Notes under the pieces: generated by a model
What the model was told of the DNA's origin: nothing
Seen by the model: the letters and a program-made list of their open reading frames with translations, nothing else
Databases searched by the model: none
Program-made: the position numbers and the translations under genes
Part shown: positions 24,096 through 37,690 of the stretch, one piece after another
Layout of the letters: every line of letters starts with the position of its first letter
Position numbering within the stretch: the stretch's first letter is position 1
Origin: Lagopus muta
Lineage: Eukaryota; Chordata; Aves; Galliformes; Phasianidae
Direction: 5' to 3'
DNA length: 64,000 nt
Assembly: GCF_023343835.1 (NCBI RefSeq)
Contig: NC_064434.1
Coordinates: 7,669,505 to 7,733,504, forward strand

Positions 24096-27000
24096 CGCAG
24101 ACATCATACAACCATCCCTTTCCCCTGCATTAACAATCCAGCAATGCGTTCAAAGAATTCAAGCCAAACTGGCACACATGCTTTATTTTTTTTTAAGAAT
24201 CCATGTAGTATCACCCTTGCTGGGGGTTTGCAATATATTGTGAGTACCCCTGTTGTGCAGAAAAAAATGCAGAGAACAAGTCTGCTGACCTCGTCAGATG
24301 AAGCTCGGCAGGCATGCAGAAGATTGCCTTGGTTAGTTTCAGATGGTGAATTAAAAGAGGGAAAAGAGTGAAGGCATATTTATTTTAAAGGGACAAGGCA
24401 CTTTACTGTGATAATGCTCTGTTCCACTCCAAGACATCACCGAGCTCAAAGTTTACAGAAGTATTGAGTTAAAAAAAATCCACTGAAAGGAAGGAAAACA
24501 ATTCTGAGCCTAAAGGTATCTAAACTGTAAGTAGCCTTTTCAGCTGAAAATTATGCCTTCAGTTAACACATCTGATGCAAATACACTCACTTGGCACTAT
24601 CTGCTCATCTACATCTGTTAAAACAGTGTGAGATCGGCTTGCCTGTTGGTCAGAGCCTTGCTCCAACATACAGGTTCCAGGCAATTATAAGTTTACATGG
24701 GCAGACTTGAAAACACTGTGGAAAAATTCGCTTTTCTTCAGGAAGTCCCTTCACTGTGCCAGATGAACAAAATTGGCAACATATGCCAGCTACAGTCAAT
24801 TACACTAGCTTATACTAATATGACATGCAGAAGTAAAGGCAGGCAAAGAGTCCATGGCTATTGCTTGCTGCCAAAAAGAAAAGCTGTATTGCCCTAGGTG
24901 CTGCAAAGCCCATAAAGACCACATTGGAGTATAAGCACTAGAGCCAGATGGAGGGAAGATGGTTAATATAAGAAATTGAAATTTGGAAATTGTCCCAAAG
25001 AATAGCCAACAGTGGTGCAGCCTTGAGCTCTGTGGGGTGGCCTTATACCATAGAGGAGCAGAAAACAAGATCTATAGTCTTTATGTCTAGGAAAATGTGC
25101 CCTGAATGGGACTGATGTATAGGGCAGTTATAGTCTTGCATAGCAGGTTAGCCATCTGACTCTTGGTCTACAGTAAAAGCTGAGACGAAAATCAATAGCA
25201 AAAAACCCTTATAGCTACATGATCCAAAACCAATAACACTGGGTACACTTTCTGGAATGAAACTAGTTTTGTTTTTATGCTGCTGACCTTCCTAAGGCTA
25301 AATTTGCAATCAGTGATTCTATTGTTTTCTGTGTTGCTTTTGTTTGTCCTAGTACATGATGCTCTCCACAGAACAGAGTGTTCCCTATGTTTAATAGCCA
25401 TATTAACACTAGATGGCTTTTTAAAATATGTTTCTGAAGGCACGTTTTTGTTTTTCAGAATGGTTCATATATGCTAGAAACAGCCTCCAAATGAACTCCT
25501 AGATATCAAACTTATTATAACCAATAAAAAGCATCTAATACAGATGTTCAAGGATGCTGAAAAAGTATAAATTCAGAGCATAAGATATAACTCCAAATCA
25601 TTTAGCCATTGTTTCAACAGTCTCACATTACAGCATTTAGAGAAGGAGTCCAGGTTAGGATGCTGATTTTCATTTGTGCCTTATTCTCATTATAGTTTAA
25701 AGATAAATTCTCAGTTCTAGGTTTTCCCAATATGCAGTGAATATTTCAAAGGCTAGCTGCTTGTGCAGGGTTTCAAAAAGACACCCTTCCTAAACTTTTG
25801 TGCAAATGAATGATGATGATGAAGCTGTCTGAGGTTTGTACCAGTGAGACCTATTTGGTCTCTGCTTTACAAAGGTCTTCTGTGTTTGTTTGAAAATGTG
25901 TCACAGAAACATAACACCTCCCATTAGATTGCATTACTTTTTTGGGGGAGCTTTACAGAAGCAAAATCACAGAAGGAGATGTGGTAAGGTCAGCCATTGT
26001 ATCTGGGATAGTAGCACAACCTGAATCACTGCTGATGTCTTCTGCTGTAAAAAAAAACATCTCTCTGGATGCTGGAGATAAAAAAGGGAGTTTAAGGAAA
26101 AAGAGTTTCAAGCTGTGAAGATATTTAATAAAAACGGGCTTTAGCTGGACTTCTCTACGCTACTGAAATGGAGCAGATAATAAATGCGTGATACAGGCGT
26201 GGGCAGCAGCCTGAATGGTGCAGCTCAGCCAGCTCGCCGGTGATGCAACCCACTGCTAAGAGAGCTGTGTGCAAGATGTGCCTGCAGCACAGTGGGTCAC
26301 ACACACACAGATCTATCATGGTGCCTTTATAAATGGGATCTGTATATCTCCAGCTTTATTCCTTTCACTTTATATGCTCCATTTTGCTCTATAACTACAC
26401 TGGTAAAACCTTCCAGTACGGCTCTTCTGGCCTTTCCTCGTGCTCTTTTCGTCATTGGCTTAATCAATCATTTCCAAGCTTACTTGAACTTTCTGTCCAG
26501 GAAGCCAGTGGCATATTCCCAGAGTTGCTGTAGTTTATCTCCTGGAATAGGAGGACGAAATCAGGGGTGACAGGGCTTCCTTAAAGCTCCAGAACCTTCT
26601 GGTTGAAATTCTGGCACCTAATTACTGAAGTAGAAGGAAATTAAAACCATTGAATTTAATCTCCTTTGGTAAGATCTTTCACATCCACAACATGCACAAG
26701 CTGTGGCATATGGGAAGTATATACTACATTGAAGACATAACGTACCCGTATTATAAATCTCAGAAGGTATTTCCCAGGTTACCTTTAAACTTGAAGAAAT
26801 GGCCATGGGGCAATTTGAGCTTAGCATGAAAAACCATTTTAGGAGCATGTTAGAAGGTTCTGACAACCTTTTTTCTGAATTTTTTTCAAGACGTGAAAAG
26901 TAAGACTTCTTTGTGTGACTGTACTTCAGCACTCGTTTTTCTGATGACATTGTTTGAAGCAGATTTATTTTCCTGAAAAAACAACTCCAGTAAATGTGCT

Positions 27001-28451
27001 GCACAGTTCTTGTGTGATTATGTAGCTTTTGTAGTTATTGCTGGCTTCCCATAATTTTGCAGGGCAGGTATACAGCATCTCTGTCTAGGTGTGAAAGTTG
27101 GTGTATAGAAGAAAGATACAAGGACCATTGCAAGGTAATGGATAGAGATTTGTTTGTTTGTTTTCCATAACATCTAGTCTTATCCTGTTAGTATTATTTT
27201 GAAGAAATAATGGATAACATATAATGTTCTTTTTTTCTGTATCTTTTCTCTTAACCCTTCTTTGTGCTTTACACACTTCCTCCTTCCCTTCCGCTGTCCA
27301 GTACAATATTTTCCATAGAGACCCAACTGAATAAAAAACATTAGAGCTACTACTGCTTAAATGTGTCTGAAATAACATAAGGACTGTGTTGCGAACCATC
27401 AGAGTAATGTTTTCATAGTGGGAAAATGAATGTTGCCTGTCCTAGTTTGAAGCATGAGGTCATGTGGAAATATCTGAAGATAGAAAGTCTGCAGGGGACA
27501 AGTGGCATTGAGCAAAAGAAACCAAACTTTGTGCAGTTTTTGTTCACACTGCTACCAAAAAATTCTCATGTGCTAGCCCACAATCAATGCCGATGCAATA
27601 TTTCCAAGAGTGTTAGCTGCCAAAACATTGTGAGTGTTAAACAATCTGAAAAATCAAATACTAATGCTTATGGTTAGGTTCTCAGGTATTTCTCATTGTA
27701 GTAAAAGCAGTAAAATAGTATTTATTTTAATATCAGATGTAGCAGTGGAAATTTTTTCTTGGATTAATACCTTTGGGATCCTGTTTTCAATAATGCACAG
27801 AATGTAGATCAGCATTTCAATTTCAGTATGCTTAAACTAGGGCACAAATTCCACATTTATCTGCCTAAACAACCAATGCTTATGTTCCTGGATCTGAACC
27901 ACTGAGTTTGGGCAGGTCTTAATGTCAGTGGAAATTAATTCATCACAGTATCTTTAAAGACAAGATTATCTCTTTATCTGAATAAATGGAATTTAAGAAG
28001 CCACAATTATATCTTAAACTTTTTTGTTCTGGCTCATATTCCAATAACTACTCTTCTACTATTTCTTTCAGATATTAAAGAAACCATTCCTTCAGAAAGA
28101 CGACTAGAAGAAAAAGGTTAAACTTGGATCACAGCTGGTGTTTCTGCGTTAGATAATATAACGTGGTTCGTTAGATATGAAGTCTGTTACAAAGATATGA
28201 ATGCTGAGATCTGTCTCTTGAAGGCAGAAGATTTCCTGTTGTTTTCTTGTACGTTTGGGTTAAGCTGAGGAAAAAATATACTTTACCATTGACTAAGAGC
28301 TTTCATGTGGACAGGTCTTGTTTTACAGACAAGCATATATAATGCATAATAACTTGATTGTCACTCAATAATTTTATTGAGTGTATAAATGTTTAAATAA
28401 TCATAAGATTTCAGCTATGTTTCCTTAGATACAATTTTTGCAATTGGAGAT
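24096..28451. other. Unique DNA, no gene seen
   Basis: About 4.4 kb. The longest open frame is 128 codons on the minus strand (26618-27004) and carries no recognised domain. A locally GC-richer patch lies at 26190-26290 with a short (CA)n stretch at its end. No transposon was recognised. Confidence 0.45.
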
Positions 28452-28613
28452 CTGGCACAGGTGGTTGAAAAAGGTTGCTGAGTATCTCTCTTTGGAGATC
28501 TCCAAAAGTCACCTGGACATGGTCCTGGGCATCCTGCTTTGGCTGTCCCTGTTTGGCAGAGGGGTTGGACTAGATGGACTCAGAGGTCCTTTCCAACCTG
28601 TGTGATTCTGTAA
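28452..28613 (+). mobile_element. CR1 LINE, 3' end
   Basis: The blocks CTGGCACAGGTGGTTGAAAA, TCTCTTTGGAGATCTCCAAA, CACCTGGACATGGTCCTGGG, GGGGTTGGACTAGATGGACT, CTTTCCAACC and GTGATTCTG match the CR1 type in which the host block is GGACATGGTCCTGGGCAACC. It is truncated at the 5' end. Confidence 0.92.
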
Positions 28614-29051
28614 TTGTAGTGTCTCTCTGAACAATACTTTACATGTTTTCCTTTAGCATCATTCCCCAATATTTTTTTTAAAGCAAAACATAATATTGCT
28701 GGGATAAATTTTATGGATAAAATGAGTCAATGTAAAATGACTTTTGCAAAAACATTACAGTACCCTAATTTTTTTGTTACCTTCTTTAACATCACAACAT
28801 TTACCAATTTGTTTTTCCTTTGCTAAGCTATCAATGACAGGAATTTATATGCTATTAAGTAATTCAGTATACTTTTTTCATTCCATGGCAATAGCACTGT
28901 CATAAGCAGATCTTACTGTAGTAGATGTATAGTTTTATAGACAACAAGGACATACTCTGACTGTGTAATGTCTGAATGGGTAACACTATTCAATTTCACC
29001 TTACTTAACCTTACACATTCAGAAATCAGATATATATTAGGAGATAATTTG
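28614..29051. other. Unique DNA between two CR1 copies
   Basis: AT-rich sequence with no recognised feature. Confidence 0.4.
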
Positions 29052-29272
29052 TAGAATCATTAAGGTTGGAAAAGAGCTGAAAGTCATCTAGTTCAACAAT
29101 TCATTTACCATCAGTACTGCCCACTAACCAAGTCCCCTAGTGCCACATCTCCACATTTCTTGAACACCTCCAGGGACGATGACTCCACCACCTCCCTGGC
29201 CAGCTCATTTTAGTGTCCAACCATTCTTTCTGATAATAAGTTTTTCTTAATGTCCAACCCAAAGACAATTTC
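29052..29272 (-). mobile_element. CR1 LINE, 3' end, reverse
   Basis: TAGAATCATTAAGGTTGGAA opens the reverse 3' end. It is followed by AGTCATCTAGTTCAACAAT, CACATTTCTTGAACACCTCC, GATGACTCCACCACCTCCCT and CTTAATGTCCAACCC, the reverse order of a CR1 3' UTR and ORF2 tail. Confidence 0.92.
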
Positions 29273-29689
29273 TCTGTATATATTTTATCCAGACGATGCA
29301 GAAACAAATTACAGACAGTTAAAATACGTTTGCATAAAAGCAGTGCATGAAAATTATCAGTTAAATTGAATGAAAGAGATTGAAGTAGTTTTTAGGTAGT
29401 CAAGTAAAAAGGAAGATAGCAGTTGGTTGTTCTGAGGATGGATGTGTCAGTCTCAAGAGAAACTGCATTTGGAGTTTCTTGAAGACAAGTTCCCAGAAAC
29501 ATTTAATATCATAGCTAATGTTGTCTGAGATCTTTTCTGTACTAGAAATGGGCTGATTATGAGTGTTTGATGTAAGCTGAAGTCTGCTGGAAGTGGTAGC
29601 ATGAATTTTTGCAAAAATTGGACACTCATGAGCAAGAGCAGCTAAAAGAAAATAAGGGTCTGGGAGTGTAAGTTGATTTTAGAGTAACT
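29273..29689. other. Unique DNA between two LINE pieces
   Basis: No feature recognised. A 60-codon minus frame (29453-29635) has no domain. Confidence 0.4.
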
Positions 29690-30110
29690 GAGAAAGCATA
29701 AATGAATGATGAATCCATCAAAAACATAAAAGTATTTATTGTACAGATTAGGAAAACATTTCCAAATACTGCAGGGAAGTGTATCAACATTAAAAATACC
29801 ATGAGGAAGCTCTATCTGGAATTTTTTTCAGCTTTACAGTTGTTCAAAATAAAGGCTACATCGACATTAAAAATAAACTGAAACTGAAGCCCAAAGTTGT
29901 TTAAAAGACAAATAAGTTCTCACAGGGCCTAGTTAAATTTAGTCTGGATATTAACAGAAAGATTTTAACCACCAGAGACATGAAATTCTGAAGTACTCTT
30001 CCCACAGGAGCTATGAGAATAAAAAAGTGAAATAATTTTATAATGGAATTTGTTACATTTTTAATGAGATTATATGACATGGTCACCTGAAGAGGAAAGT
30101 ACTTCAGAAC
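29690..30110 (+). mobile_element. Very old CR1-clade LINE 3' part
   Basis: A degenerate series of blocks matches the C-terminal part of ORF2 in old CR1-type elements. CTATCTGGAAT followed by TTACAGTTGTTCAAAATAAAG stands where the ACTGTGTTCAGTTTTGG and AAAAAGGATGTT region is expected, near 29813-29860. TTTAGTCTGGATATTAACAG, TTTTAACCACCAGAGAC and GAAATTCTGAAGTACTCTTC near 29938-29998 match the GATATTAGGAAAAACTTTC ... GGAATAGTCTTCC block. No octamers and no frame remain. Confidence 0.6.
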
Positions 30111-32549
30111 TTTAAAGATCTCTTCCTGTTCTGTATATTTATGTCCCTAGATGCTTGTAGGCTGTTATGCTTCATTAGAAGAAGTAGTATTATTTTAAAT
30201 GTCATAGACTACTTTTTCCATGCAGGAAAGACACAACAGACTTCTATGGGTTTGTTGCACAAACACTGTGTGCAGCATGGTTAAAAGCAGGAGTTTTTCA
30301 GGTAACTCCATCTGTAACTTCTTTGAAAAGAGGTGCTCTTCTAAGGAAAAAATAAATGGGTGGAAACATTTTAATTTAGAAAATAAGAAAGACTCGAGAA
30401 CTGAGTGAAAAACACAATATATGTAACTCAGTTTGTAAGATGAATTTCTCCTTCCCTGTGCATAATTTTTTTTTTTTTTCCCCCCTCTATACTGAATGTG
30501 CTGAAATAGTTTTTGGGTGAAAATGGGAAAACTTGGAATTTGAAAGGGAAGAGTTTTTCATCCTCCTGCAGTCTCATTTTAGAAGATGTGGCAGCAAGGT
30601 CAGAGTGAGTTCATCTGACTACTGGAAGACTGGGAACTTTATATAACACAAAACTTGAATTTTCAGCATCATTTTATAAAATTAATCTAAACTAATGGCC
30701 CAAATTAATTGCTTTTAATGTAACACAAAAAATCAATTCCTTATTCTTGGTTAACATACTCGTTGCATGCCTTCTGCATGTGAAAAAGCAAAGGAAGAGA
30801 TCAGTATTTCATTTAAAATTTCAAATCTATGGTGGTTACAAGCAGTCAAAAGTTTCACAAAGCAATTGCATAAATAAAACAATTACCTTTTAAAATAATG
30901 CTTAAGTAGTTGAAGTGAGCCAGAGGAAACCCAGATTTGTGCTAATGAGAAAGAGTCATAAATATTCACATTTTCTTACCATTAGCCTTAAAACTTACTA
31001 CCTACAGATAAGGATACAGACGAAGAATCTTAAACTTTCACTGCAGAGTAATGAAAAAGGAAGGAAAGAAAATTAGCTTATGCAACTGCTTTTTTAGCAA
31101 GCAACCGCTAGCAATGATCACACAGGAGCACCATTGATCTTGGGAGAGTAGACTGAGAAAGTCAGAAATAGAGAGGGGGAAAAAAAAAGCGCAGAGCAGT
31201 GGAAATATACAGTGAATGATTACACTGACAAGATATGCTTTTACTGCGATAGGAACTCTGAGGGTGTCTATTTATTATTTGTATACGATATCATGAGGAC
31301 AGAGTTCACAGAAATTAGATTTACCAAGACCAGAAAAGTATTTTATTTCTGCATCTGCACTGCCGAGGCCAGTAGCTCAAATAATAATTTTGTCTTGACC
31401 CTGTACAGTCTGCAAATGTTTTATGAATGGGAATTATACAGACTCCCTCTTTTGCATGAACATTCACTCCCTTTGTTTGTACACACAAAAAATGGTGATG
31501 GACTATCATTATCCAAATTGATAGCAGCTGTGCTTACAAAAAAAATGTTTTTCTCAAATCTGTTGACATGTCAGTAGTAATAAAAAAATAAAATACGTCA
31601 TATGGTACACTGAAACTCCTGAATTACTTGTCACAGCCCATTTAAATGTGTGCTGCTTTCAATCCTAGGAATCTTCTGTAAAATTAATATATTTACTAGG
31701 CCCTGTAGTACAGACTCTGCTATTCTCAGGGGAGACATTTTGAAGATATCCTTAAAAATCTAAATATTTAACTTCCTATCACATTTGCATAATTTAATTG
31801 GAAGTATTCTTTTAGGTTTCTTTTTTTTTCTCCTTTGCATTTCAATATACCCACCATTTTGTTGCTTGAAACTGAGGTACTGTCATACCAAAAGACCGGG
31901 GGCCAAGATGAACTCCCTTTGCAGTACTGAATGACTAGAAATTTGTTTATATGATATTTTGCAGGAGGAAACAAACAAATCCTTCCTAGCTGGCTAGAAC
32001 CCATGTGAATAAAGCATTGGGTCATGTCCTAGCTCATAAACCTTGCCAAGGGGGTGAGTGTGCTGCTAGCTTATGTGAGGTGCTAGGCTAATCAGAGTCA
32101 TGACTTCAATAGCTGGTATCAGCTCATATCAGCTCATTCTCAGTAGTCACCCTGAAAAAAAGCATAAAATACTGCTTGTAGGTATCTGCAGTGAGAAATT
32201 TGTTTACTAGTTGTTAATATGAAGTTTTTTTAATTTATAATTTTGAAGTTTGCAGTCACGTTTTATTAAATTTGATGCCTATCTTACTTTCTGCACAGCA
32301 GCATGGGTAGATGCAGACATGTCCAGAAGCAAAAAATAAATGGAGGGAGGAAAGTGTTTTTGAGTCATGTTGCAATCTTAAAAAGGTGTAATATCCTTTT
32401 GATGTGCATTGTGTGAAGAAATGAGTGGCTAATGTGCAGGCAAAGCCTCGTCTTGTGTGGGTGTCATTGGACTGCACATCAATGGTATCAGCTGACAGCA
32501 AGTGCAGTTGAGAGCTTTTTCCTAATGATTGTACAAACATGAGCAACAG

Positions 32550-32705
32550 ATGTGTGTCCCTGCTCAGAGCAGTTTACAGTTCCAGTTGAACAGACAAGGA
32601 GACATCAGGGAGATGAAATAACTTACTATAGTTCAGGACCTGCGCCAGATTTAATGCAAGTCTTCTAAACCTCAGTGCAGTGACTTGTCTAGTACATCAC
32701 CTTAC
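32550..32705 (+). mobile_element. Ancient amniote MIR/L2-like repeat relic
   Basis: The blocks TGTCCCTGCTCAGAGCAGTT, TACAGTTCCAGTTGAACAGA, GGGAGATGAAATAACTTACT, GTTCAGGACCTGCGCCAG and AAGTCTTCTAAACCTCAGTG follow the order GTCCCTGCTCAGAGGAGCTT ... GGGAGATGAAGTGACTTGCC ... CAGGTCTTCTGAG of an old repeat present across amniotes and similar to the MIR/L2 core (gain of a TGACTTGCCCAAGGTCA-type block). Orientation relative to the family consensus is uncertain. Confidence 0.5.
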
Positions 32706-35700
32706 CTTCTGTTCTCAATGAAAGCAAAAGAAAACGTACAAAATCAAGTGATGTAGACAACATAGACTCTAAAACGAGAAGATCAGAGACAGGCAAAAGC
32801 CACAGGAAAACTAAGTTCAAAACAGAGAGCACTGTGGAAATGCAGAAGGTCACAAGCAGCAATGGAAAGAAAAGAGAAACATATTGTAAGATAGCAAATA
32901 GTGTGTTTCCTATTCTGAGAACAAAATATCTGTCTGCTGACTGAGCCACCTCAGAGATTTAAAAATTCAGGTAACAGGACGTATCATAAAACCAGTTTCA
33001 GTGAGAGAATTGTGATGGACTGGCCTAGCCCTCACCTCAGAGTCCTGGAAACCAACTGCCAGATTCTCCCTTCTCCTGCAGCAAGATCAAGAAATGAGGT
33101 CATTTTCACCTGATTTCTATGACAACAGAAGGCAGTTCAGCTTCTGATGAGGTCCACTTCTCCCCATTTTCTGGCAAACTGAAACTTCTGGCTTCGGCAG
33201 CACTGTGGCTGTGGATTTATCCCCCAGTTGAGGTTGACATAATTTCCAATGATGAATGAAAAAATAAGAAGTGGTTCCCTTTAGAAAGAGTAATGTGAGA
33301 AATTTAGGAGAATGATGTTTTCTTTCACTAAGTAATTGAAAAAAAGAAAGGAGGTGGTTTTGGAAGAAGGCTGAAGATACAGGCTACCTATTTTTGTCAA
33401 GATTACAAAGAGTGCAAAGATATATGGAGAAAGTATAATTGTCAGTCACTTTCCTATGAAGGATATTTTATGTAGTAATAAATGAGACAAACAGTCACTG
33501 AATAGGGCTTTATGGGAAGTAGTTTGGGCTCAGTTGTACCTCCGCCTCTCAGGGTTTCTACCATTATTCATTCAGTTGATGAATTCACTCAGCAGTGGTA
33601 GCAGTTTCTAGAAAAGAAGAAACAGCTCTCAGAAGACTCAGCAGCTTAGTTTAAATACACTTCCTCTCCCACGCCTGCTCCATGCTGAGCTCTGTCTCTA
33701 TCTCTGCAGCTGTTGCCTGTTTCATGAATACCTCTTGGTGTTAATCACCCACATCAGTCCTCTGAGGCAGCTAGAGCCAAGCAGCACCCTTTTAGCTATG
33801 CTACGGGAAGATATCAGGCTTTTAGAGCCCACAGAATTTCATCTGATTCCAGAAGAAACCAATATTTTGTTCAGGATTTAGAAGTATTCAGAAGTATCTT
33901 GGGATTTACAAGTTTCGAGTTCAGGTCCGATGTCTCCCTTAAGGTTGAGGATGGCTTTTGTTGTGACTGGCATGGTTATCTGATAGCTGTAGAGATACCT
34001 GAGCTGGTTCTGCATGATCTAACCATCGATTCATGCTATTGGAAATGGAGAGGAAAAGCTCAGGATGGCTATATGAAAGCATCCTTCATGTCTTGCACCT
34101 GAAAGCTTTATGGCAACATTGTATGATGTTTTCCTCAAGTAATGCACCTGATGGTGTATGTTTTTGGGTTTAAAAGCTCCAAGTTGTTTTCATGAACTGG
34201 GTGTAGGAACTATTCCCTCCTGTTAAAAGTAAAGGTAATGTTACTTACAAAGAACAATGAGATTTATACTGAGAGATAAAGTGTAAATTTACATTACTGT
34301 TTATACAATGGCTCTGTTTCAAACTCTGAGCAGGTCATGTGAGTTGGTTCTTCATCTGAATTGTGGGATTTAGGTCTATTTTTATGACTGACAAACACTA
34401 ATCCCTCACAGTGCAATATATGATTTTCTCACTTACCCTTTACATGGCATTTGATGAAGTAAGCTATTAAATAATAATTGTTGTAGTGAAGGGCAGTGTT
34501 TTTGCCCACTTTTAGAGATTTCTGAAATGTTAATGCATCAAGCTATTGCTGATGTGCCTGCCCTGTGTATGGCATGCAGTGGTTGCTTTAATTAAACCTG
34601 TTTTCATTTAGTCAGTGGAAAAAAAGAATCAAAATTGCTTTTTGCACTAAGTTGGTTATTTAATTGGGATGGGGAAAATGAAAAAGCAGAGGAACAGCAA
34701 GTGAGTTATCCCCAGCAGGAGACTGAGAATAAGCACTTTTTGCTTGGAAAATCATTGATATCAGTCATCAACTTGAAATAAGCCTTTAAAGCTAATCACT
34801 GGAATTTTAACACAAGCTGGGTTGGGATCTGCAGATGCTCTTGGAGTTGCACAGCTGAGGGATGATGGAGTGATTTCTTCAAGGATACTGATTTCCAGTG
34901 GGACTTGTGTAGCTAATGGGATGAAAACTTTTCCCTAGAGAACATCAGTGACTGAATATGTTAAAATGAGAACAGTTCAGTGGCTTATGTAAAATGAAAT
35001 GGCAGAATGAATCCAACTATTCAGAACATAGGTATCTCCATCTACATGCTAATACCGGAGATTTAAACTTCTTGCCTTGGAAATGGTTCATGATGCAGAG
35101 AGACCACATACAAACTAGAATTGCAACATTCCAACTTTCTAATTACAACTGTAGTGAAGGCTTTACTCATATACGACCAATTCAATTTCTGTTAAATATT
35201 TTTGCATTAATAAAGGAAAGACAGCAAAGTGTGTATTATTGGGCTGCAGAGTTGCCTGCTTGTATGTTGGTCCAATGATCCCAAATTCTTTTACAGAAGA
35301 GGAAATGGTTTCAAGAGGAGTGGATGAGAGAATGTTATATATCCTAGCCAACATGTAGTGCAACACGACCACAGAAGCTCCTGAGAAATTAAATCACAAC
35401 TACCATTACTACCAGTACCAATTTTTATGCCTTCATGCAATCTTACTTAAAAGTCCAAGTTTTTGAGAAAGAAAATCAGATTTCTATGGGTTGGAATGAA
35501 ATAAAGATGTTATTACAGTTCTGTCTAGAATTCCGTCAGGATATAAATAGCAATATATACTTTACAGTGTATGAGGAGAGAAGGCTCTTCGTTACGTTTC
35601 TAGAATTTTCCAAAAAGGCTTGGCTGATTCTACAAATGCTAAACCGTGTCACATGTGAAATGCTTCCTTCACTGTACAGAGGAAAACTTCTCTTCTGAGC

Positions 35701-36693
35701 TTGATGCGTGATACCTAGATCCTGTTCTTTATCTGAGTTACAACAACACTGTCATTACAGGCATGATTATTTGAGTACATAACCAAGTGAAGTTGTGCAG
35801 GAAAAATATTGTTTATTAACTACAACCTTCAAGCCAAATACGTGTTCAGAACCACTGTTCTGAATTTAACTTCATTATATTCAGCAGTTATCAAGTGTCC
35901 TTTTCCTGCTCCACAGGTAGCAACTGTTTTTTTGTCTCAATGGTTTTAACTGATAAGTAAAATTGAGTTAAACTCAAAGCCATTGCTCTTTACCCATATT
36001 TAGCTGAAAGGCTGATGTTTCAGCTTCAAAACTGAAAAAGTTTAGTGTGTTTTAGAACTTGGCTGCTTTTTTTTTTTTTCCCAACTACTGCAGTTGGTTG
36101 ATATATTTAAAATGCCAGCCAAAAAAACCCATCTCCTTGTAAACCATTCCTCACTTCGTTTTTCCTTTTAAACTGTTCCAATACAGCACTTTATAAAGAA
36201 GAATGAAAATGCATTCTACTACCCTCAGATTAAGGTTAATAGCAGCCTCACACTTGCTCCATTGACAGAGTCATCTTTCTGACTCTGGACCTAAAGAAGC
36301 AAATCATTTCTTGAATGTATTGTGTTTACAGGACTTTTGGAGAAGAGACGAGACCTACTGTGTAACTGCAATTTCATTGAAACATGCAACTGTCATGTCA
36401 TGTAGCAAACAAATTATGAAGCATATTATAGGTATGGCCTGGAGATCATTTTTTAAAGTCCAAACACAACTTAAAAAAATATATTTTTAGCTTGCTAAGC
36501 GAATGTCTTGAAGCTGACTGACAGTGGAGCAAGAAGGTTTAGCAAGTTTTAGGCACACTTCATTTTCTGCTATCCCAGAAGAAACTCAATCCCCATATTA
36601 ATGCTCTCTCTGCATTCAAATCACTGATTAAAACCTCATCTATTCCACTTGGTCTACCATCTATAATATCACTATCTCACACCTGTTCTGGAT

Positions 36694-36717
36694 GAATATA
36701 TATGTGTATATATATTC
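36694..36717. repeat. AT-rich near-palindrome
   Basis: GAATATATA-TGTGTA-TATATATTC reads almost the same on both strands, with mismatches only in the central GTG. It could extrude a small hairpin, and probably arose from a TA microsatellite. Confidence 0.6.
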
Positions 36718-37489
36718 AGTTATGGCTTAATGGCTCTTCAGGTATGATTCTAACTTTGAGGGGGATATATTGCTCCTTTAAAACATAATCAATATTGTGC
36801 AGCAAAGTGATAATTTTGTTTTGTTACAGTGCTTAAAACAACCCCCATCCCAAAATATATTTTTGTGTTTGCATTGGATTGATCTGAAAGTTAAAATATT
36901 CAATGAATTGATTATATGGGAAAGGGAATGGTGGAAAGGGAAGAATCACTCAATTCCTTGCTTCACTGAATAAATGCTTTACAATAAATAGAATTGGAGA
37001 GATTGAGAAAATCCCAATCTCAGCGTTGACTAGCACTTAATCATAAAGACGGTAAGCAGGAAAGCTCAATGATTCAGTCTGGGAAGTGGTTTAAAAGAGT
37101 GCCTTAATTGCACAGTAGAACTATAAGACTTCTTTATCCAGTCCTTACTGCCTTACTGGCCTAGTGAAAGGCATCTAAAGCCTGTTGCTACTCTGGCCTG
37201 AAAAAGCAAAGCCTTTAGAGAACATTAAAATGAATCATATTGACATTTTCAGAAAACAGTAGGAGTTGGAACCATTTTCTAAATTAACTTCTAGTTGCAG
37301 CATGGTCCAAAACTGCCTTTTTTTTTCTTTTTTTTTTTAATATTATTAATCCATCCAGACTACTGCCCAGACATTCTTTCCAGTTTAAGGGAGAAACATT
37401 TCCTCTTTAACTAAATCTAGCTCTATCGATTGCTCATGTCATTTACATTCTCTTACTCACCAATGATCCAAATCAAATATTTTGGGCTC

Positions 37490-37690
37490 TGTAATCCTAG
37501 TCAATGTTCATGTGAAAGATGAGATCTTTCCCCCAAAGAGCTTATGATTTTATCTGTGAGTTTAGGAACAAGACGGATAGAACAAACAGATAAGAGAGAA
37601 GAAGGCAACAGAATGTGATAATATTAGCGTAACAGGCAGTGATCAAAGCACAGGAGCCTTTTACACGTCAGAAGATATCCTGGCAGTGTT
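37490..37690. mobile_element. Ancient amniote repeat relic
   Basis: The blocks CCCCCAAAGAGCTTATGATT, GACGGATAGAACAAACAGAT, GCAACAGAATGTGATAATAT, AGCGTAACAGGCAGTGATCA and AGCACAGGAGCC match the order of an old amniote interspersed repeat (CCAAAGAGCTTACAATCTAA ... GGTGGATACAGACAAACAG ... AATGAGACAATATTGGTCAG ... GCAGTGGTCTCAGCACACCAG). The family name is not certain, and no coding region is visible. Confidence 0.45.

Noticed and set aside
24196..24360. Possible host exon with a 99-codon open frame (24072-24371)
   Set aside because: Its start overlaps the old LINE relic, and no splice sites or domain support it.
26618..27004. 128-codon minus-strand frame
   Set aside because: No recognised domain, amino-acid composition like random AT-rich sequence, and no promoter or partner exon.
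33191..33203. GCTTCGGCAGCAC, identical to U6 snRNA positions 7-19
   Set aside because: Only 13 bases match and both flanks differ from U6 completely. Treated as chance, unlike the 42-base U2 match.
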